Shown here in pieces: positions 5,560 to 9,862 of a DNA stretch of 11,365 bases. The notes under the pieces were generated by a model. It made no database searches. It was not told the DNA's origin and worked only from the letters and a program-made list of their open reading frames with translations. Source of the DNA: Candidatus Nomurabacteria bacterium. GTDB lineage: Bacteria > Patescibacteriota > Minisyncoccia > Phycocordibacterales > Phycocordibacteraceae. The DNA lies in NCBI GenBank assembly GCA_943355045.1, contig CALRDY010000013.1, positions 1-11,365 on the forward strand. The letters run 5' to 3'. The translations under genes and the position numbers were made by a program. Position 1 is the first letter of the stretch. Every line of letters starts with the position of its first letter.

Positions 5560-6824
5560 GTTTCTACGACCACATACAAGATGAAGATCCTGAAATATTT
5601 GCCGCCCTCATAGGGGAAGATGCGCGGCAGGCGGAAGGGTTGGAATTGATTCCGTCTGAAAATTACGTGTCGCGTGCGGTAAAGGAGGCGATGGCGTCGT
5701 CGCTCACGAACAAATATGCGGAAGGGTATCCGGGGAAGCGTTACTACGGCGGGCAGGAGTTTACCGACGCAGTCGAGACGCTCGCTATCGAGCGCGCAAA
5801 AAAGCTTTTCGGTGCGGCGTATGCGAATGTGCAGCCCTTGGGCGGCGCGAATGCGAACATCGCGATGTATTTCGCGCTTCTCCAGCCTGGCGACACGGTG
5901 CTCGGTATGGATCTCTCGCATGGCGGACACCTGACGCATGGTCACCCGGTAACGTACCTCACAAAGGTGTTCAATTTCATACGGTACAAGATGAAAGACG
6001 TCGAGACGGGCGAAATAGACTATGACGACATGCTGCGCGTCGCAAAAGAGGCGAAGCCGAAAATAATCCTCGCCGGTTTCTCGGCGTATCCGCGCGAGCT
6101 CGACTATGCAAAGTTCGTTGCTATTGCGCGCGAGGTGGACGCGGTCGCTGTGATGGACATCGCGCATATCGCGGGACTCATCGCGGGGAAGGCGGCGAAG
6201 AATCCATTTGACTACGGGTTCGACATCATGACGACCACCACGCACAAGACGCTCCGCGGTCCTCGCGGCGGCATGATCCTCACGCGCGAGAGCGAGGAGA
6301 TCGCGAAGAAAATAGACAAAGCGGTATTCCCCGGGTTCCAGGGTGGTCCGCATATGCACCAGATCGCCGCGAAAGCGATCTCGTTTCGTGAAGCATTGCA
6401 TCCGTCATTTGCAACATACGCGAAGCAGATCATCTTGAATACGAAAGCGATGGAGGGAGTCTTTAAGGCGCAGGGCGCGCGCATGATAACCGGTGGCTCC
6501 GACAATCACCTCATCCTGCTCGATGCATGGACATCATTCGGCATCTCGGGCGGCGAGGCCGAAAAGCTCTTGGATTGTGCGGGCATCACACTCAACAAGA
6601 ATGCGATCGCAGACGATACGAGGAAACCGATGGATCCTTCCGGCATCCGTTTCGGTACGCCCGCGATGACTACGCGCGGACTCCGCGAAGTCGAGTCTGC
6701 ACAAGTCGCAGAAATCATGGTTGGGGTGCTCACGAAGCGCGACGATGCTTCAATCGAGCATGCGAAGGCGGAAGTGAAAAAGCTCGCGCTTTCCCACCCC
6801 ATTCCCGAGTCATTCGTCGGCTAA
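5556..6824 (+). CDS. glyA: Serine hydroxymethyltransferase
   Basis: PLP enzyme interconverting serine plus tetrahydrofolate and glycine plus methylene-tetrahydrofolate, the one-carbon donor for ThyA. The 422-residue protein is full length. It shows LELIPSENYVS (29-39), TNKYAEGYPGKRYYGG (51-66), DTVLGMDLSHGGHLTHG (113-129), the cofactor Asp in VMDIAHIAG (199-207, D201), the PLP lysine in TTTTHKTLRGPRGG (226-239, K231), FPGFQGGPHMH (258-268) and SGIRFGTPAMTTRG. The phosphate-binding loop reads QPLGGANAN (93-101), whereas HSGSQAN or LSGxPAN is more usual. The ATG overlaps the dut stop as ATGA with no Shine-Dalgarno site, suggesting translation by coupling. GC-rich codon use matches argS rather than the deaminase operon. 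Confidence 0.97.
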   Translation: MSFYDHIQDEDPEIFAALIGEDARQAEGLELIPSENYVSRAVKEAMASSLTNKYAEGYPGKRYYGGQEFTDAVETLAIERAKKLFGAAYANVQPLGGANANIAMYFALLQPGDTVLGMDLSHGGHLTHGHPVTYLTKVFNFIRYKMKDVETGEIDYDDMLRVAKEAKPKIILAGFSAYPRELDYAKFVAIAREVDAVAVMDIAHIAGLIAGKAAKNPFDYGFDIMTTTTHKTLRGPRGGMILTRESEEIAKKIDKAVFPGFQGGPHMHQIAAKAISFREALHPSFATYAKQIILNTKAMEGVFKAQGARMITGGSDNHLILLDAWTSFGISGGEAEKLLDCAGITLNKNAIADDTRKPMDPSGIRFGTPAMTTRGLREVESAQVAEIMVGVLTKRDDASIEHAKAEVKKLALSHPIPESFVG

Positions 6825-6829
6825 ATCTG

Positions 6830-6898
6830 GTACACCCCGTTAGATAATTCCCATTTCGAGTACTGCACCCGATTCCATTTCTCTATCTAACGGGGTAC
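6830..6898. repeat. Long inverted repeat between glyA and argS
   Basis: The arms are 6830-6846 and 6884-6898. Twelve bp pair perfectly (CCCCGTTAGATA with TATCTAACGGGG), then a 2-nt bulge in the left arm, then 3 more bp (GTA with TAC). The loop is about 37 nt and contains ATTCCCATTTC (6847-6857) and ATTCCATTTC (6872-6881). No T tract follows, so a standard terminator is unlikely. The right arm overlaps the argS -10 box by three bases. Confidence 0.85.
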
Positions 6899-6901
6899 AC
6901 T
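6873..6901 (+). promoter_or_regulatory. argS promoter, leaderless
   Basis: TACACT (6896-6901) ends six nt before ATG 6908, placing +1 on the start codon. TTCCAT (6873-6878) lies 17 nt upstream, a poor -35 by sigma70 consensus, but the same hexamer occurs at the same 17-nt spacing before ileS. The -10 is partly inside the right arm of the inverted repeat. Confidence 0.55.
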
Positions 6902-6907
6902 CGCCGC

Positions 6908-8602
6908 ATGGAAGAGCGAATCAGGAAGGCGGTCAGTGAAGCGCTCGCGAACATGGGCGCGAGCGACATATCGTTTGCGGTTGAGCGACCGAGCATCGCT
7001 GCGCATGGGGACTACGCTACGAATGCTGCGCTCGCGGCGGCTAAGGCGCTCGGGAAAAAGCCGCATGAGATTGCGGATGAGATTGCACGTTTTCTTATTG
7101 AGACGCTTGGCAAAGATACTGCGAGCCATGTTTCTGTTGCTGGACCGGGCTTCGTCAACATTACGCTTGCGCGCGAGGCGGTAACGCTTGCTGTCGCTGA
7201 AGCCGATGCTCAAGGTTCTGAATGGGGAAGGGGGGTTTCGAATACGGGGAAAAGGGTCGCTATTGAATACAGCAATCCGAATCCGTTCAAGGAAATCCAC
7301 ATCGGGCATCTGATGAGCAATATCGTCGGAGAGGCCGTCTCGCGCCTCATTGAAGCGTCGGGCGCGACCGTCATCCGCGATACGTTCGGCGGAGATGTGG
7401 GTCCCCATGTCGCGAAGGGTCTCTGGATGCTCCGCAAAGAAGGAGTGACGGAGATAGTGAATGCGAAACAGATCGGCGAAGCCTATACACGCGGTTCGAC
7501 GGCGTATGAGGAGGGTGGGGAAGCGAAGCTGGAGATAGATGATTTAAATACGAAGATATACGACATCGTCGAGCATCAGGAAGCCGTGCAGTCCGACAAA
7601 GATCGCGCGCTACTCGCTCTTTGGCGAGGGGGCCGTGAGATATCTATGCAGGAATTCAGAAGAATCTTCGCGCAGCTTGGCACGAAGTTCGATTATGAAT
7701 TCTTCGATAGTGATACGACTGAGGTAGGGAAGCGCGTGGTGCAGGATGGAGTCTCGAAAGGCATCTTCGAGAAGAGCGATGGTGCGATAATTTATCCTGG
7801 TGAGAAGAAAGGCTTGCATACGCTCGTGTTCATCACGAGCCGCGGCACGCCGACGTACGAGACCAAGGACGTCGGGCTCGCATTCTTGAAAGAAGAGAAG
7901 ATAGCTTCAGACGAAGTGATCATCGTGACGGGCGCGGAGCAGCGGGGCCATTTCCAAGTATTCCTCGCGGCGCTTTCGGAGATTGCGCCGCTCGTTGCCG
8001 CGAAAATGAAGCATGTCGCGCACGGGCTCCTCAGCCTCTCTACCGGGAAGATGTCCTCGCGCGCTGGCAATGTCATCACGGCCGCCGGACTTATCGAAGA
8101 CATCATAAAGAAGGCAAGTGAGAAAAACGCAGACCCGCTCATCGCGGAGCAGGTGGCGCTCGGGGCGATCAAGTACATGATTCTGCGACAGTCACCTGGC
8201 TCGGACATTATTTTCGATGAAGAGAAATCGCTTTCGCTTGAAGGCGACTCGGGGCCGTATCTCCAGTATGCGCTTGTGCGCGCGAAGTCGGTTTTGGCCG
8301 CTGCAGCGGAGAATTTGGACAAGTCTGACTTGTCCAAAAATGCGCCAAGTTCGCCTTATGCTATCGAGCGCGTCATCCTGCATTTCCCCGAGGTTGCCGC
8401 TCGCGCCGCCCGTGAGCTCGCGCCGAACCTGCTCGTGAACTACCTCACCGAGCTCGCAGGCGAGTGGAATTCTTTTTATGCACAGGAACGCATCGTCGGC
8501 GGCGACCATGAAGCGCACAAGCTCATGCTCGCCCGCGCCTTTGTGACCACTATGACGAATGGCCTGACCGTTCTTGGCATCCCCACGCCGGAGAGGATGT
8601 AG
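6908..8602 (+). CDS. argS: Arginyl-tRNA synthetase
   Basis: Charges tRNA-Arg with arginine; class I synthetase, cytoplasmic. The 564-residue protein has an N-terminal additional domain (HGDYATNAALAAAKALGK, 33-50; VAGPGFVNITL, 77-87), the class I HIGH at 131-134 within YSNPNPFKEIHIGHLMSN, and KMSSRAGNVI from K381 in place of the usual KMSxRxGN form. A DALR-type anticodon-binding C-terminus follows (LQYALVRAKSVL and onward, ending TVLGIPTPERM). Length is typical. ATG 6908 is chosen from the -10 exactly 6 nt upstream and the usual protein start; there is no Shine-Dalgarno site. GC is high: 42 of 60 bases at 8401-8460. It is a single-gene unit behind a large inverted repeat. Confidence 0.98.
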   Translation: MEERIRKAVSEALANMGASDISFAVERPSIAAHGDYATNAALAAAKALGKKPHEIADEIARFLIETLGKDTASHVSVAGPGFVNITLAREAVTLAVAEADAQGSEWGRGVSNTGKRVAIEYSNPNPFKEIHIGHLMSNIVGEAVSRLIEASGATVIRDTFGGDVGPHVAKGLWMLRKEGVTEIVNAKQIGEAYTRGSTAYEEGGEAKLEIDDLNTKIYDIVEHQEAVQSDKDRALLALWRGGREISMQEFRRIFAQLGTKFDYEFFDSDTTEVGKRVVQDGVSKGIFEKSDGAIIYPGEKKGLHTLVFITSRGTPTYETKDVGLAFLKEEKIASDEVIIVTGAEQRGHFQVFLAALSEIAPLVAAKMKHVAHGLLSLSTGKMSSRAGNVITAAGLIEDIIKKASEKNADPLIAEQVALGAIKYMILRQSPGSDIIFDEEKSLSLEGDSGPYLQYALVRAKSVLAAAAENLDKSDLSKNAPSSPYAIERVILHFPEVAARAARELAPNLLVNYLTELAGEWNSFYAQERIVGGDHEAHKLMLARAFVTTMTNGLTVLGIPTPERM

Positions 8603-8616
8603 GGCTGCGACAACCC

Positions 8617-8683
8617 TCCTCCCTGCGCTCGCCTCGGACAAACGCATGCAGGCATGCTTTGTCGCTCGGCTCGCTTGGTAGTA
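8617..8683. repeat. Structured intergenic repeat, unit 1
   Basis: The unit starts TCCTCCCTGC-G-CTCG, holds a hairpin at 8637-8663, and ends TCGCTTGGTAGTA. The hairpin has GACAAA pairing with TTTGTC, a single bulged C at 8643, and GCATGC pairing with GCATGC around a 2-nt AG. Unit 2 at 8701-8765 has the same flanks and the same bulged-stem shape with a different stem sequence. No coding potential was supported here. Confidence 0.8.
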
Positions 8684-8700
8684 AACCGCAGAGCCGGTCT

Positions 8701-8765
8701 TCCTCCCTGCACTCGTTCGGGAAAATGAAATAAGAATTTCTTTTCCTCTCACTCGCTTGGTAGTA
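8701..8765. repeat. Structured intergenic repeat, unit 2
   Basis: Flanks TCCTCCCTGC-A-CTCG and TCGCTTGGTAGTA match unit 1 at an offset of 82-84 nt. The hairpin at 8721-8745 has GAAAA with TTTTC, a bulged T at 8726, and GAAAT with ATTTC, loop AAGA. The stem bases differ from unit 1 but the pairing and the bulge position are kept. The 17 nt between units (8684-8700) have only a weak 4-bp hairpin. Confidence 0.8.
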
Positions 8766-8767
8766 GG

Positions 8768-8796
8768 TTGCATAGTATTGACGAACGCGCTAGATT
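8768..8796 (+). promoter_or_regulatory. Candidate promoter for the 8873 gene
   Basis: TTGCAT (8768-8773) and TAGATT (8791-8796) are 17 nt apart, directly after repeat unit 2. The start would be near 8803, giving a leader of about 70 nt that holds a hairpin and the Shine-Dalgarno site. Both hexamers are moderate matches. Confidence 0.4.
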
Positions 8797-8826
8797 CCTC
8801 TTTGGACTGTGTTCTGTTCCATAAGC

Positions 8827-8851
8827 CAGAACGTACATTTCGTGCGTTCTG
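8827..8851 (+). promoter_or_regulatory. Leader hairpin before the 8873 gene
   Basis: Ten pairs (CAGAACGTAC with GTGCGTTCTG, one of them U-G) close a 5-nt ATTTC loop. The hairpin ends 9 nt before the GGGGAGG Shine-Dalgarno site (8859-8865). There is no T tract, so it is not a terminator; a role in translation or mRNA stability is possible. Confidence 0.6.
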
Positions 8852-8872
8852 AATAGAAGGGGAGGTTCACGT

Positions 8873-9310
8873 ATGACGAATCGCCGGCCAAAAGCGAGAA
8901 GTGGTCCTGGTTTTAGAAAAGAAGCCGGGAAGCCGATCGACAATGGAAGGTCAAAAGCGGGAGGGAAGCCGGATGGAGTTCGGACCGCATGTCTCATAAC
9001 TGAGACGGCGAAGAAGTTCGATATTCCGGTGCCGGTTCTTTTCGTAGCCGCAGTGCGGCACGATAAGTTCCTGCATGTTTCCGAGACGCAGGCAGAGGAT
9101 GCAGCGATGGCCTTCCTTTCTAACGGAAAGGAAGGAGGTTCTCCTAGTCTCACGAAAAGCGTGCGCGTTTTTGCGGAGAGAATCAATGAGGAAAAGAACC
9201 CGCAGCAATTCCTGAGAGGGCTTGGAGTGAACGTCCCACGAAGATCCACCCCTCTCCTCGGAGGGAAAGGAAGAGGAGGGATTGCGAACGAGATGAGTCT
9301 TAGCGAGTAA
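8873..9310 (+). CDS. Unrecognised small basic protein
   Basis: I do not recognise this 145-residue protein. The first 35 residues are rich in Arg, Lys, Gly and Pro (NRRPKARSGPGFRKEAGKP) and look disordered and positively charged, so binding to nucleic acid is possible but unproven. The middle (about 38-82: ACLITETAKKFDIPVPVLFVAA through AAMAFLSNG) reads like a small folded helix-strand domain. The tail is again Gly/Arg rich (RRSTPLLGGKGRGG). No signal peptide or membrane segment is seen. ATG 8873 has GGGGAGG seven nt upstream, strong evidence that it is translated. It has its own leader hairpin and is followed 10 nt after the stop by a 14-bp palindrome. It lies between argS and another unknown gene on the same strand. 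Confidence 0.72.
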   Translation: MTNRRPKARSGPGFRKEAGKPIDNGRSKAGGKPDGVRTACLITETAKKFDIPVPVLFVAAVRHDKFLHVSETQAEDAAMAFLSNGKEGGSPSLTKSVRVFAERINEEKNPQQFLRGLGVNVPRRSTPLLGGKGRGGIANEMSLSE

Positions 9311-9320
9311 GAGAATTAGG

Positions 9321-9352
9321 CGGGTCACGGGATTGTATAATCCCGTGACCCG
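9321..9352. repeat. Perfect 14-bp palindrome containing TATAAT
   Basis: Arms 9321-9334 and 9339-9352 (CGGGTCACGGGATT and its complement) pair perfectly around a GTAT loop. TATAAT at 9336-9341, a perfect -10, spans the loop and the first bases of the right arm. No T tract follows. It could be an operator over the promoter of the 9414 gene, an unusual terminator of the 8873 gene, or both; a good -35 was not found at 16-18 nt. Confidence 0.85.
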
Positions 9353-9372
9353 CGTTAGGTTCCTCAACAGAT

Positions 9373-9387
9373 CGCACAGTATGTGCG
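9373..9387 (+). promoter_or_regulatory. Leader hairpin before the 9414 gene
   Basis: CGCACA (9373-9378) pairs with TGTGCG (9382-9387) around GTA, ending 10 nt before the AAGGAGG site. The 3' arm and next bases read GTGCGTTC, the same eight bases found in the 3' arm of the leader hairpin of the 8873 gene. Confidence 0.45.
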
Positions 9388-9413
9388 TTCGTACAGCAAG
9401 GAGGCTCATCATT

Positions 9414-9779
9414 ATGAAGAGGGTGCCAATCGCAGTGGAGTCAGTCGGCAAGCGTCAGGAGGAGATAACCGCTAGTGATGTATATGATGCGAGAATAATC
9501 CTCGGCCTCCCTACGGAGACAGCACTTCTCGCCCGCGCGAGAGATTCTGGTGGCACAGAGGTTTCGTTTCCGTTCAATATGACGGATGAATTGAGACGGC
9601 TCGGCGAGCATCGTGCCGGAATATCTCCTGAAGGGTATCAGATTCCAAGATATCTATGCATCTATGTCGCCGACGTGCTTGCTGGAGAGATCATCGCTTC
9701 GTCGAAGATGAAGCCTGGTGCGAGCAAGAGAGGAGTCCTGCAGCCGCCTTTAGACAGAGGGGCGTCGCGGTCTCAATAA
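9414..9779 (+). CDS. Unrecognised small protein
   Basis: I do not recognise this 121-residue protein. It begins MKRVPIAVESVGKRQEEITA; a mixed-charge middle (VYDARIILGLPTETALLARA, then FPFNMTDELRRLGEHRAG) could form helices. A hydrophobic stretch YLCIYVADVLAGEIIAS (about 79-95) is too short and broken for a confident membrane helix. The tail is basic and Gly/Arg/Ser rich (KPGASKRGVLQPPLDRGAS). ATG 9414 is chosen over the in-frame ATG at 9333 because AAGGAGG lies at 9398-9404 with a 9-nt spacing, and because 9333 falls inside the palindrome. It has a leader hairpin and is followed by a strong terminator, so it appears to be its own transcription unit. Function is unknown. Confidence 0.72.
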   Translation: MKRVPIAVESVGKRQEEITASDVYDARIILGLPTETALLARARDSGGTEVSFPFNMTDELRRLGEHRAGISPEGYQIPRYLCIYVADVLAGEIIASSKMKPGASKRGVLQPPLDRGASRSQ

Positions 9780-9791
9780 CAACGCGAGATT

Positions 9792-9835
9792 AGCAGCCAT
9801 GGAGAGGAATCCTCTCCATGGCTGTTTCCATTTTT
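9792..9835 (+). terminator. Intrinsic terminator after the 9414 gene
   Basis: A perfect 14-bp stem (9794-9807 with 9811-9824) around AAT, extendable by one U-G and one A-U pair, is followed by TTTCCATTTTT. The T-rich tail includes TTCCAT (9826-9831), which sits at the -35 position of the ileS promoter. Confidence 0.9.
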
Positions 9836-9854
9836 GCCTCGCAAACGTTACGAT
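9826..9854 (+). promoter_or_regulatory. Candidate ileS promoter, near-leaderless
   Basis: TACGAT (9849-9854) lies eight nt before ATG 9863 and TTCCAT (9826-9831) is 17 nt upstream of it. Predicted start is at about 9861, a leader of roughly two nt. No Shine-Dalgarno site precedes the ATG. Confidence 0.45.
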
Positions 9855-9862
9855 AGGCAGAT

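Noticed and set aside
5412..6401. A 329-codon open frame on the minus strand opposite dut and glyA
   Set aside because: It is antisense to intact dut and glyA, and its Arg/His-rich translation is typical of the complement of GC-rich codons; no start signal or family motif.
179..6881. ATTCCATTTC occurring before nusG (179-188) and in the argS upstream region (6872-6881) as a shared regulatory motif
   Set aside because: Repeated 10-mers are expected by chance at this window size, and the positions relative to the two starts differ (directly before ATG versus 26 nt upstream).
8617..8765. A short CRISPR-like array
   Set aside because: Only two imperfect units, with self-complementary centres rather than variable spacers, and no cas genes in the window.
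8192..8773. A 193-codon minus-strand frame over the argS end and the repeat units
   Set aside because: It runs antisense through argS and across the structured repeats, with low-complexity sequence and no ribosome site.
8603..8872. tRNA or other classical RNA gene in the largest intergenic gap
   Set aside because: No cloverleaf, no conserved T-loop sequence and no acceptor stem could be found; only the two bulged hairpins and a candidate promoter are visible.
6825..9862. T-box or other amino-acid riboswitch before argS or ileS
   Set aside because: The promoters sit 6-8 nt from the start codons, leaving no leader RNA for a riboswitch.
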